64,000 nucleotides of DNA from Gracilaria gracilis (lineage: Eukaryota; Rhodophyta; Florideophyceae; Gracilariales; Gracilariaceae), in the NCBI GenBank assembly GCA_030374805.1, contig JARGSG010000018.1:1-64000 (forward strand), written 5' to 3'. The notes below the pieces were generated by a model. The model saw only the letters and a list, made by a program, of their open reading frames with translations, had not been told where the DNA came from and ran no database searches. Below are positions 35,001 through 43,918 of the stretch, in pieces. A program made the translations under genes and the position numbers. Each line of letters starts with the position of its first letter. Position 1 is the stretch's first letter.

Positions 35001-36260
35001 CCGATGACGGTTCTATGACACCAGCAGCGAGCTGCGCTGTCACCTCCTTACGTTCGAGCTCTCTCCGAGCGGGTCCAGCACGGTACGGCATCTGGAATAT
35101 GGGCTTCGAGCCTGGTTGCAGACGGATGCGGTGCTTCGCTGCCGCAATCGTTCCGAGATGGCCGTGCCACATGTCCTCAAACGGTCGAAGTAGCTCAATG
35201 ACTTTGTCCCGTTCGGAAAGATACTCAGGACTGATCTGTACCTTGCTGGTCCAATCGTTCTCATCTTTCCGTACGGTTTCTTGCTCCTGTTCGGTATCCT
35301 TGTATATCCGTTCGGAACTACTGCCCGAAATCGGAATGTGTTCCCCCTCCTTAGACTCGTCGCTCCGCGACGATGGTTGCGGAGTTATGAGCGCTACGGG
35401 AGATGGAAGAGCAAGTCCGATAACGGTGTTCTTTTGAAGTCGAACCGAGCGGTCAGAAAAGTTCGCTAAGCGAACCAGAAAGGCTACGTCCGGTCGGAGC
35501 TCCACAACTCCACCCGCGAGGTGTGTGAGTTCAAGCGTTGATCCCGTTCGGTGATGAGACTGTAGAAAACCCAAGCCGGACGTTTTGGTGGTTACCAAGA
35601 CGTTTGTTTCCAACATTGGGGGTAGAACAACCGGCCGGGCAACGTGTATCTTATTAGATGGAGTTTCCCGTTCGGGGTCTGGTTCCGGCGCGGAAGGTGC
35701 ATTTGGTCCGTAGGCGGAAGACTGTATAGACACCGGTTTGGATTGTCGTAGGAGTATTGTCCGTTTCGGTGGTAGTATTGCCAAGACGTACTTGTCAATA
35801 AAAGAAGTACCGAGTAGTACGCTGGTGGAGAGGTTAGAAACCACCAGGAACTGTACTCGTACACTGAGGTCACCGATTCGGACCATAAGGGAGAGAACTC
35901 CCACAACGTCCATTCGGTTCTTCGAGGCGTCCGTAATTCGGGGTCTTATGTCCGGTCGGAGTTTTGAGCGCCAATTCGGAGGGAGATGGCGTTCTTGAAC
36001 CAGACAGGGTCCGGCTCCGGTATCAAGAACTCCCGTTAACGAATACATCAGTGCCGTGTTGAGGCCAACCCACACGTGCACCTTGTAGCTCGCGCTTGAA
36101 AAGAGGACCGTTTCGGTTTCAATGTCCGTATCGGTCAGGTCACATGTCAGGACAGGGGACTCCCCTCGGATGAAGTCCGTTGGGTCTGTCGCTGACGGGG
36201 CGAGGCTAGGCCTCTGTGGAGAAGGCGATGCCTCTACGCTTCCTCCCGGTCGTTTTCCTG
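32075..36260 (-). pseudogene. pol: Chromo-B pol: protease, RT, RNase H, integrase, chromodomain (three lesions)
   Basis: The pol frame is open from about 36258 and overlaps the end of gag in the -1 frame. Domains: protease VLDTGAGP (about 36025) and VLLGTSFIDKYV; RT with DANSGYWQT and YLDDVIIYS (about 34640); RNase H with DTDACDRQVG and RTDHHSLRW; integrase zinc finger, then AMDIVGPF, LTDNGTQF (about 33045) and the AERFN region (about 32945). A C-terminal chromodomain (VVERVVDNRD...YRVRWHGY, about 32270-32120) marks a chromovirus. Lesions: a 1-nt indel in an A5G4 run near 34313, a TAG at 33015-33017 and a 1-nt insertion near 32960. The stop and the second indel lie within 60 bp of each other in the integrase core. 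Confidence 0.93.
35341..35355 (-). other. Internal polypurine-tract-like site in Chromo-B pol
   Basis: On the minus strand TCTAAGGAGGGGGAA encodes Ser-Lys-Glu-Gly-Glu in the protease-RT linker, the same place and same peptide as the Chromo-A copy at 1955, although the surrounding protein is poorly conserved. Confidence 0.6.
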
Positions 36261-38435
36261 GTCAGGAGCATGCTCCTTGACCAGCATAGCAGCCTGTGTC
36301 GGTCTTGGTGAGTACGTCTGGCGAGGCTGTCCGCCCTGGCGATATCCTACATTGTCCTTCGGGGTATCAGTTTTCCGTCCGGTCTGGTAGGCACTGTAAT
36401 AGCCTTCCTCGCGGCGTTGCTGATAATTAGCCTCCCGTATGACCAGCAGCTTCTCCTTTAGGTCCGGGAGGAGCAACTGACAGCAGTTGGGCTCCCGCGA
36501 AAGGCAAATCCGACACGGTCTAACTGGTGCCTGCCCCTGGGGTTGCTGTACCCTGGAGCTGGCAAGGCTGGGATAAGACCGAACGGACTGAGCCGGCGTT
36601 GAAGCCGAGGGCGTAGTGGGAGGTGAGGGCATCGGGGACGCGCGGGACACCGCGAGGACATGTTCCTCGTCTTCGTCCGATACGGAATAGATCGATTCCG
36701 ACGGGGTATCGATACTGTGAGCCTTCTGGGCGGTACGAGAAGACTCCTTCCGAGTGGTTGGCTTTTGAGTATTGACCCGAACGGACTGTCGACGTGAGGC
36801 ACGATGGGTGTCCCCGTACGATTCCGCGTAACGGGCAAGTGCATCGTATCCGATATTGGGATGCGAGGTGAGGTGATTCCTCACCTTTGACCGTATGGCG
36901 GCAAGGAGACCTTCGACGAAGATTCCCTTCAAATTCCGATCGGTAAAGACATCTCCGCAACGGAGGGCTTTCGTCCAGAGTTTTTGGGCGAATTCCGTTT
37001 CGGACATGCCTGACGCTTGGCGGTAGAGGGTGACCTCTGCGGCCGCGTCGGCATTGATATCATCCGTTGCGTACGTGGTCAACAGAAAGTTGACTACCTC
37101 TTCGTACGTATGGAGAGACTCATCCCGAGTACGGACGACAGCGCCAGACTCACCTTCGAGCCGAGACTGAACCAGAGCGTGCGCCGATCCGGTCAGGTAA
37201 AACTGGAAACACCAGAGGGCTGCCTCCTCAGTGAGTCCGTTATGGTTCCAAGCGGTTTTAAACCGCTGTAAGAAATTGAGCACCGATATCGGATCTGTCC
37301 CGAAAAAGGAATGAACCTTCATCTGGACATTCAATTTCTTTTGGTAGCGCGCAATCTTGCGCGCCACCGGCGAACTGTACGTCTGGCTCCTCCTGGGCAA
37401 CCTGTACGTACGATAGCCCACCACTTTGGCGAACTTCTCGTTCAAGGGTCTGATGCGTTTTAGCATCAACCTGACCGAACGGGAACAATACCGATCGGAC
37501 TTCCCCCTCCGTCGAGGGCTGCGGGAGTGTCGGTCGACTTCCGAATCCGTGCGGTCGTCATCCGACGATGACTCCGAAGAGTCCGAGTCCGTTCTGGCTG
37601 ATCGTCGCCTTCTCTGGCGGCGACGATCTTTCCGTTTACGGGGCGCTTCATCCGAATCGGAACTTCCGCTCGGTCTACCGCCTCTGCGGCGGCGATTCCT
37701 TCTCTCGTCGGAGGAATCTCCTGAGCTTCCGTTCGGATCGTCCTGTGGGTTGACTGGCGGGAGGTACACTCCGGTCGGACCCCTCGTTGGGCCCTTCTTC
37801 AGCTCCGGTCGGTGTTGCCTCTCGCCGCTAGCGGGTGCATTGTCCGTACGGTCAATAAAAGATTTGGGTGGGTGGGTCGGTAGCTGAGCTACCAGTGCGG
37901 CCAGTGTACTGTTCAGAGCTGACGTAGCAGGTTCCGAACGGTCTGTCTTCAGGATATTCCTGACCATATCGTGTACGATCGGTGGAATATCCTGGGGCAG
38001 AAGCACCGGGATTCGGTCCTTGAGGTACGTCTCCACTGCCATGGGGACGTGGACCTCAATTTCCGTTCGGATACTCTGCAGGGCATAGGGAGCGATCCCT
38101 GCCCAGAGTTCCCGTGCGGTATTCCTTTTGGTAAGGAGTGGCGGCGCGGGGCCAGCTTCGCCCCGTGGCGTCTTCTCCGTTCCGGGAAAGGGGGCGAGCG
38201 CAATTGCCTCGTCCTCGTTCCGTTCGGACTTAGACCTATTACGTGCGGAAACGTCTCGGATAATCCGTTCGGGCTCCTCTGAAGGCGTGGCGTAGGCCGT
38301 CGCGTTACTTCGGGTGCTCCGGTGGCCAACCGAAGCGGCATCCGTGGCGGCGCGAATTGCGACCGGTACGGACTTTGCGGAGTCTCTTTCGACCAAAAAT
38401 CCTTCACCCATTTCTCCGTGCTGACGATGACTCAT
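36234..38435 (-). CDS. gag: Chromo-B Gag, 733 aa, intact
   Basis: I chose Met at 38435 (MSHRQHGEMGEGF); the frame is open further up but those codons are in the LTR. The N-terminal third is disordered. Then comes an Arg/Ser/Asp-rich block (about residues 240-330, RRNRRRRGGRPSGSS) and a retrotransposon capsid domain (about residues 385-570) with FFGTDPISVLNFLQRFKTAW and YRQASGMSETEFAQKLW. Near the C-terminus CRICLSREPNCCQLL takes the place of the zinc knuckle but lacks the His, whereas Chromo-A has a regular CCHC there. The end (QENDREEA) overlaps pol, which is in the -1 frame, so a ribosomal frameshift is likely. Confidence 0.9.
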   Translation of the reverse strand: MSHRQHGEMGEGFLVERDSAKSVPVAIRAATDAASVGHRSTRSNATAYATPSEEPERIIRDVSARNRSKSERNEDEAIALAPFPGTEKTPRGEAGPAPPLLTKRNTARELWAGIAPYALQSIRTEIEVHVPMAVETYLKDRIPVLLPQDIPPIVHDMVRNILKTDRSEPATSALNSTLAALVAQLPTHPPKSFIDRTDNAPASGERQHRPELKKGPTRGPTGVYLPPVNPQDDPNGSSGDSSDERRNRRRRGGRPSGSSDSDEAPRKRKDRRRQRRRRSARTDSDSSESSSDDDRTDSEVDRHSRSPRRRGKSDRYCSRSVRLMLKRIRPLNEKFAKVVGYRTYRLPRRSQTYSSPVARKIARYQKKLNVQMKVHSFFGTDPISVLNFLQRFKTAWNHNGLTEEAALWCFQFYLTGSAHALVQSRLEGESGAVVRTRDESLHTYEEVVNFLLTTYATDDINADAAAEVTLYRQASGMSETEFAQKLWTKALRCGDVFTDRNLKGIFVEGLLAAIRSKVRNHLTSHPNIGYDALARYAESYGDTHRASRRQSVRVNTQKPTTRKESSRTAQKAHSIDTPSESIYSVSDEDEEHVLAVSRASPMPSPPTTPSASTPAQSVRSYPSLASSRVQQPQGQAPVRPCRICLSREPNCCQLLLPDLKEKLLVIREANYQQRREEGYYSAYQTGRKTDTPKDNVGYRQGGQPRQTYSPRPTQAAMLVKEHAPDQENDREEA

Positions 38436-38498
38436 ACTGTACGTATCGGTTCCAGGATCGCTTCTGCTGCTCCGTACGGTCTCGAATTCCACTTTTAA

Positions 38499-38512
38499 GT
38501 CGGAAGACCAAT
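38499..38512 (-). other. tRNA primer-binding site of Chromo-B
   Basis: One base inside the 5' LTR, the minus strand reads TGGTCTTCCGACTT, starting with TGG, the complement of a tRNA CCA end. The close match to the C1 site shows that the two families use the same or a sister tRNA; I could not name it. Confidence 0.7.
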
Positions 38513-38513
38513 G

Positions 38514-39053
38514 TGGTATAATGTACACAAATGAGAGAGTCCGAAGCGGTCTTGAGACGGGAGCGGTGGCAGCGTACAGTCTTATGACTGTAATGAATCC
38601 AAACGAAGAGAAGGGGCGGAAGCACCGGGCGGTCGAGGAGAGAATGGACGATTGGTATCACCAGGCACGTACAGGAACGTGCGGAAGGGTACGAACGGCC
38701 TGAGAAACCCAATAAAGAGGTAGCCGTGCGGTCTATCGTGAGTGCAAACTAACGAAGAAGACGTTCGGCAGAAGATGCTTGTCGTTTACTATTGGGGCCT
38801 CGGAAGATCCGAGCTACAACTAAATATCGGGTCTAGGCCCCATTACTAACTACTGTACGATCGGTCTAATTTGCAATGTCACTACCAAGTCCGTACACGT
38901 GGCCAACTGGTACGCTGTGCCAACCCGTCCGGCACTTGATTACCAAATCGTACACGTGGCGGTGCCACTGCACCAGCCCATCGTGCACTACCCATTTGTA
39001 CGTGAACGGCCGATCGGATACACTATGCACTAACTCGGGCTCACTACACTACA
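38514..39053 (-). repeat. 5' LTR of Chromo-B
   Basis: 540 bp, plus-strand ends TGTGGTATAATG and CACTACACTACA. On the element strand it starts TGTAGTGTAGTG and ends CATTATACCACA. Confidence 0.95.
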
Positions 39054-39238
39054 CCTACACACGTGGTTCCAACTCCGATCCTTGCTCAACTCTCTACGCC
39101 CGTCGTGACGACCTGGCCTCGGCTTACACCCGACTTCGTCATTCCTTGCCAGAGAGGCTCTGTCTGCTGACTACCCTCCTACGGAGGAAGATCTCGGACG
39201 TCTTCGTGGTGTCTTTCTGCCTCTGGCGTTGCACTACA
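39054..39238 (+). repeat. LTR C2, second part
   Basis: It continues LTR C2 after Chromo-B and ends GGCGTTGCACTACA, the exact inverse of its start. It matches the reverse complement of 9763-9945. Confidence 0.88.
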
Positions 39239-39370
39239 AATATGCTTCAAGCTCATCTCGAGCACATGCAGAACACTGTCTTTCTTTTCAAGCGGCGTGC
39301 GGATCAGTGTGCGATATCCCGTGAGGATACCGAGAAGTAGACCATAAATAACATCGCTACGATAGCGCAC

Positions 39371-39655
39371 TTGGATGAGGGCGGCTTAGAATGCTACACC
39401 TTCAAGCACTGTTACCGTGACTACATCACTGGATACGCCGCTGACATCGACCGCATCGCTAGGGTGCGTGTCAGAAAGTGTTGCCAAGCGCGGCCCAAGG
39501 TGCCTGTAGATCATGCAACCGCCGAAAGATATGGTCTTTACAACTCTTGCGAGGGCTCTTCCGAAGAGTACACCATCGACGCAGTTATGTACGTGGCAGG
39601 GGACCAGACCATGCTGGCCGAGGTTGGCGTCCGTCGTCTTGAAGGCGGGCGTTAA
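39371..39655 (+). pseudogene. Fragment related to the gene at 62333 (94 codons)
   Basis: The frame has no ATG start. Its product aligns with about residues 225-300 of the protein at 62333-63985: RYGLY, an [EA]E[YL]xID/SID block, and EVGVR in the same order and spacing, with RP-x-V before them. The downstream peptidase-like region is missing. It appears to be a truncated paralogue left next to LTR C2. Function unknown. Confidence 0.6.
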
Positions 39656-40732
39656 TACGCGCACAACAAAGATGAGGCGTTTTAAGGCTGGTGCCGTATT
39701 GAGTTTTGTTCTCTTCGCGGGCCAGCGTTGACCAATGCTCTCACTCATCTCAAAGTGTGGAAGGGCGGAGTCCAGTACCGAAAGGAATTTGACCGTGTCA
39801 TTAGTGTCATAATGTTTGCGTTTGGAGTACCCGGCCGAGTAACGTAGAATGTTCGAAAAGTATAGCAGTTGTGTGAAGGTGATTATAGGTGTAACGGCGG
39901 TGAGGCAGATGGTCGGCGTAGATGCGGTGGCAAACATGGGCGTGAAGGAATTGAGAGGGTTGGTGAGCGTGACGGCGGTGGCAGGGATGGGCGTGAAGGC
40001 GGTGGGAGAGATGATGCGGGTGGCGGAGGTGGGAGGGATGATGCGCTAGGCCGCAGTAGCGGTGGGCAGCTGCCTGGGCAGTGTACATGTGTTGGTGAGA
40101 AAAGCGCGGAAATGCGCGCTCTTTTTCGAATTGTAGAGCAGTGTCGGAGTGCGGATTCTGTCGCGCTCTCGAGATGGGTTGGAGCCAATCAGAACCTCTG
40201 CTCTGGAGGTACTAGAAACTTGGCGGGAGCTGAGGACATGTAGAGGTTCTGGGAGCGTCACTCCTGTAACGGAGGATCAAACGGTATTTGTTTCATAGAC
40301 GTGGAGGATCTACGGGAGGAATCTGACATTCCTCACAGTGCGTAGATTCTCTGGGGGTCGTACGCTGGTACGCGTAGTAGCTTGTTTAGAATGACCCCCA
40401 GTGCTGGGCGTTAAAGACGAATATGATCTTCAACACAAGGCCGGGGATGAGCTCGATCGGACGGCAACGGCACCCTCGAAGGATGTAAGAGAGCTACAAA
40501 TATTAGTCCTTCGTTTCAATTCAATATCAGCCTTTAATGTGTAAGAGTTTTCTCTCTTCTCTAAGACTATTAGAAGAGAACGACTCAAGTGCCGTAGCCA
40601 TAGGTTGAGTTCATGTGTGAGTTCAAGCATGAACTTTCCTGAATTTGCACGAATGGTTGCGATTCCAAATGAACAGGTACGGAGATATACGTTCTGTTGC
40701 AAAGGCAAATTCACCATGTTTGACTCTAGTGC
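39656..40732. other. Intergenic, no gene seen; one hairpin
   Basis: It includes a GGTGG-rich, imperfectly repetitive stretch (about 39890-40060) and a 9-bp inverted repeat CTGGGGGTC/GACCCCCAG (40351-40359 and 40393-40401). No product is recognisable in any frame. Confidence 0.45.
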
Positions 40733-41690
40733 TCAAGACGTCTCAGAGCTCTTCTTACCAGAACCAAGATCAAAATCCAAACCACTACCACTCATGCGTT
40801 GTGCGTAGATTTTGTCGAACGTTTTACTCTGAGTCGCAGTGAACTGCTCGGACCAAGACCCGATCCTGGCTTTGCGGAAAAATCCACTAAATTCCTTGAT
40901 CTCATGCATGTTGCTGAAATCGGTCTGGTGCATCTCTTTGAAGGACGTTTTCTGATGAATCTTCTCGAGAACCTCGGGCTCCAGGGGATGGCCAACAAAA
41001 CGCGCGAGAAGATCAACCTGCTTCACGAAGTCACAAACTAGGTCCTCGTACTTCAAGAACAGAATATTATCCGCGTTACGGCTTGCGTTCCACCAGCTCA
41101 AGACGTGTTCAAACCAGTCACCGCGTTGGACTCGGCCCAGCAAGGAAAATCTCCAGCCAGTCTTCCCATGAGCCCGAGTAGCCGCCCGACCACGACTTCT
41201 GACGCTCGAAAAAGTAGTAGGAAACTGCGACATCCTTGGGATTGCGGGCGATGTAGACGTATCGACATTTGTTGTCGGCTGGGACGCCACCAAGTGCCAT
41301 GGAATACGGCATGTGTGACTTGAAGATACGTGGCGAAGGCAACTCCGCCAGCTCCTCCTCACTGCGTGGGTAAGTCCAGGAACTTGCCACCCAATGCAGG
41401 CAGCTTCGTAGCGTTTTGTCTTCGGGCGCTTCCCCGTTGTTGACGATGAGTACCAGAATGTATGCCAACCAGGTTGAGCCCGACTTGGGAAACGAGGTGT
41501 AGCATATGTCACCAATTCTGGTTTCAAGGCTGCGGGACATGGCATACCGTTTGGGTGTGATGTATGGTGGCATCATGATACCGTCGAGCAGACGATACTT
41601 GTAGCCATCGTTTGCGATCTTGAGGCCCTCGAGGTCTTCTGCGTGTACTTCATCTCTGTACTCCCCAATCACGGCGTTGTTTGAAGCCAT
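40733..41690 (-). pseudogene. Cytosolic-type sulfotransferase with one frameshift
   Basis: It transfers sulfate from PAPS to a hydroxyl or amine acceptor. Met at 41690 (MASNNAVIGEY) is the likely start. Motifs: 5'-phosphosulfate loop YTSFPKSGSTW, RIFKSHMPY with the catalytic-type His region, the 3'-phosphate-binding segment YIARNPKDVAVSYY, FEHVLSWW, LKYEDL, and C-terminal FFRKARIGSWSEQFT, which corresponds to the RKGxxGDWKxxFT signature. The frame changes once, inside a GGGCC run at about 41135-41139; one base less restores the reading. The length, about 318 aa, is normal for the family, so this may be either a very recent pseudogene or a sequencing error. No signal peptide. Confidence 0.9.
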
Positions 41691-41810
41691 TTGTGTTATA
41701 TTTTCTTCTTCGCTTTGAGTCCGTTGCAATAAAGCGTTAAGGTTACCGTTAACTGCAGCGTTTGGCTTGGTAGTATACCGAAGGCGTTGGCGCAAAACGC
41801 AGAAGCGCTG

Positions 41811-41822
41811 GTATTTATATTA
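41811..41822 (-). promoter_or_regulatory. TATA box of the sulfotransferase gene
   Basis: The minus strand reads TAATATAAATAC about 125 bp upstream of the ATG at 41690. Confidence 0.5.
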
Positions 41823-42499
41823 CTCTGAGATGCATGCACACATCCGAGAGCAATTAACGGACGAGAGAGCCAGATTCAGCTTCGGGTGAGAGCATCGTAT
41901 TCTAGCCATTCATTTTAGTTTTATATTTTCTGCGCGGGGAGCAGATATCTAAGTTGCTTCCAAGTCGCGGGAGGAAGCAAAACAGCTGTCCACTGCCGAG
42001 TTGGTATATATAGATACGGAAAGCAACGCTCGGCCTCTCGGTAGGCAAGTTGGCTCCATTTTTACCCATTTGGTTTGGGGAAGCAAATTTGTGATGGCGC
42101 CAAATATTTGGAGGACTGGCTTTTCTGTATGCCCCCACTGGGTGCATCCGGAAATTGAAAAATATCCACACATGGAATCCACGCATGCGCCATCAGTGAT
42201 GGCCGATCACTGATGTGCAGGCGAAACCCACTGTGGCGAGTGTGGGCTCCTGCACACGTGTCCTACGCGCACTCGGAGGTGGAAGGTTCATTATTAGTTG
42301 TCTTCGGTTCAAAGTATTTAAACATTGCTGTAGAATCTGTGTATTTGTTTATTTTCCTAACGATTGCCGAATTCCTTATTTTGTACAAGATGTGTAAGAC
42401 AAAGATAGACCACCCATTGATATGTACACGGTAGTTGCCTCTGTCGACCGTAGATTTGTCGATGAAAACTGTATTTTCCACCTCATAAAGACTGGCATG
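41823..42499. other. Intergenic; one 25-bp palindrome
   Basis: No gene seen. CATCAGTGAT (42191-42200) is inverted as ATCACTGATG at 42206-42215, a likely cruciform or transposon end. Confidence 0.5.
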
Positions 42500-43157
42500 T
42501 AACTGTTCAACTTGTTATTTGCACGAACAACTTTAAAGTGTTGTTTCAAAAACGGGGTTTTGGAGGGCGATTTTGGCATGCTAGCTTGAGCTACAAGCAT
42601 GTCTTGCCCAGCACAACTCGTTTTGCAAACCAGGTTTTCCTATGATTCTCACCAAAATTATACAAGCAAGAGGCCGGAGAATGTTCTTTTGCATGCAGCT
42701 TGAAAGAGATTAAGCAATTGTTTAGAACCAGAATGGGACTCAAACGATCGTAGTTGCGTCTGAGAAAGGGCGCTTCCAATTGGCGAAATGATACGAAGAC
42801 GGCGGCTGAACTCTGTCATTTTGTTGATTAGGCGCCGAACAGAGCCACTTGAGATTCAATGTCCTCTAAAAACCAATAAATCTATGAAGGTTCGGTTTAT
42901 TGACTCGCGCCGCGCACGAATTACAATTTAAAGTGAAAGCCGTTTCTGACGTCTACGAGAAGGTGCACTCTTTTGCCTGTAACTACCGATCGCCATGTCA
43001 AAGAGCCTTGATACTCCGGCTTGTAGAAGCCAAGACCAGTAGCTTTTATTCAAGACAGACTTACTGCAAATTGGACAGGTCGTTGCGACGCTAGTGTCGT
43101 CTAGATTCGCAGAACGAGAGCGAATAAGAAAATTACAAATTACAAGTTGAACAGTTA
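42500..43157. mobile_element. MITE-like repeat D, copy 2
   Basis: 658 bp, TAACTGTTCAACTTG to CAAGTTGAACAGTTA, nearly identical to copy 1 at 12591-13247. In this copy the flanks extend the inversion (TGGCATG on the left, CATGCCA on the right), which copy 1 lacks. Confidence 0.82.
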
Positions 43158-43918
43158 TGACATGCCAAATGTCATTCGTATATGAATAGGTGTTCTACAG
43201 TATTACTCACTTATTGCTCAAAATATAAGCAGTTTGCCAAATTGTAGGCATTGTTGAAAATGACTGACACACTTCTACACTAATTAACTTTTACAATATT
43301 ACGAGAAATCCCGAGATTAGTCGTCATTTTCTGAAACGTGTTGTCATATAGCAATATGTAGGTATTTGCGGAGAAACCGATAAATCATGACGCAGGTCTA
43401 GTGTACTGTATACAGCCTGATCCTCGTTTGTCTGACCGGTTCTTCTTTCATCCCACATTACCGAGAACATGAGACGTGCTGTGGAAGCAGCGGAAACTGC
43501 GGCTGTGGGTCGACGTTAGTTCATTACCTCACTGACTGCGTTTGGCGAATGGGATGGTGTTCTGGACGGGCCACCTTGGGGTGTTTTGGACGGGCCACCT
43601 TGGCCCGTCCAGAACACCATCCGCACGGGCCTTCGTGGGTGGATGCAGGGTATGCAGCCACTGGCTGCATCCAGCAGGAAAACCATATCAACAATCAAAC
43701 TGTTTTTCGGAGTCAGCTGCATGGTTATACCGGCTCGGCAAGTCACTCACGACGGCAGACAACTCTCAGTGAACCAACGGTACGGTACCCGATCTGTTCT
43801 CGCGCATCTTATCTCGCGCCTCTGTCCTGCAATTGCAAGCTTAACACCCAACCCCCCCCTTCCCTCCGGCTCACCACGGCCGCCGTCTTCCCACGACAAG
43901 CCTGCAACTCACTCATCA
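43158..43918. other. Upstream region of the transporter gene with hairpin cluster
   Basis: No gene seen. 21-bp arms GGATGGTGTTCTGGACGGGCC (43552-43572) and the exact inverse (43602-43622) flank a third partial copy, GGACGGGCC. A second hairpin GGATGCAG/CTGCATCC follows at 43641-43648 and 43665-43672. These lie 250-370 bp before the transporter ATG. Confidence 0.6.

Larger units (their letters stand above)
27896..39053 (-). mobile_element. Chromo-B: 11.2-kb Ty3/gypsy chromovirus with antisense accessory ORF
   Basis: Two LTRs (542 and 540 bp) bound gag and pol on the minus strand plus an intact antisense ORF on the plus strand. It lies inside LTR C2 with flanks CCCAC and CCTAC (4 of 5 match); the uninterrupted relative C1 has CTCAC at the same place, which confirms the insertion point. 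Primer site and polypurine tract are in the expected positions. Confidence 0.95.
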
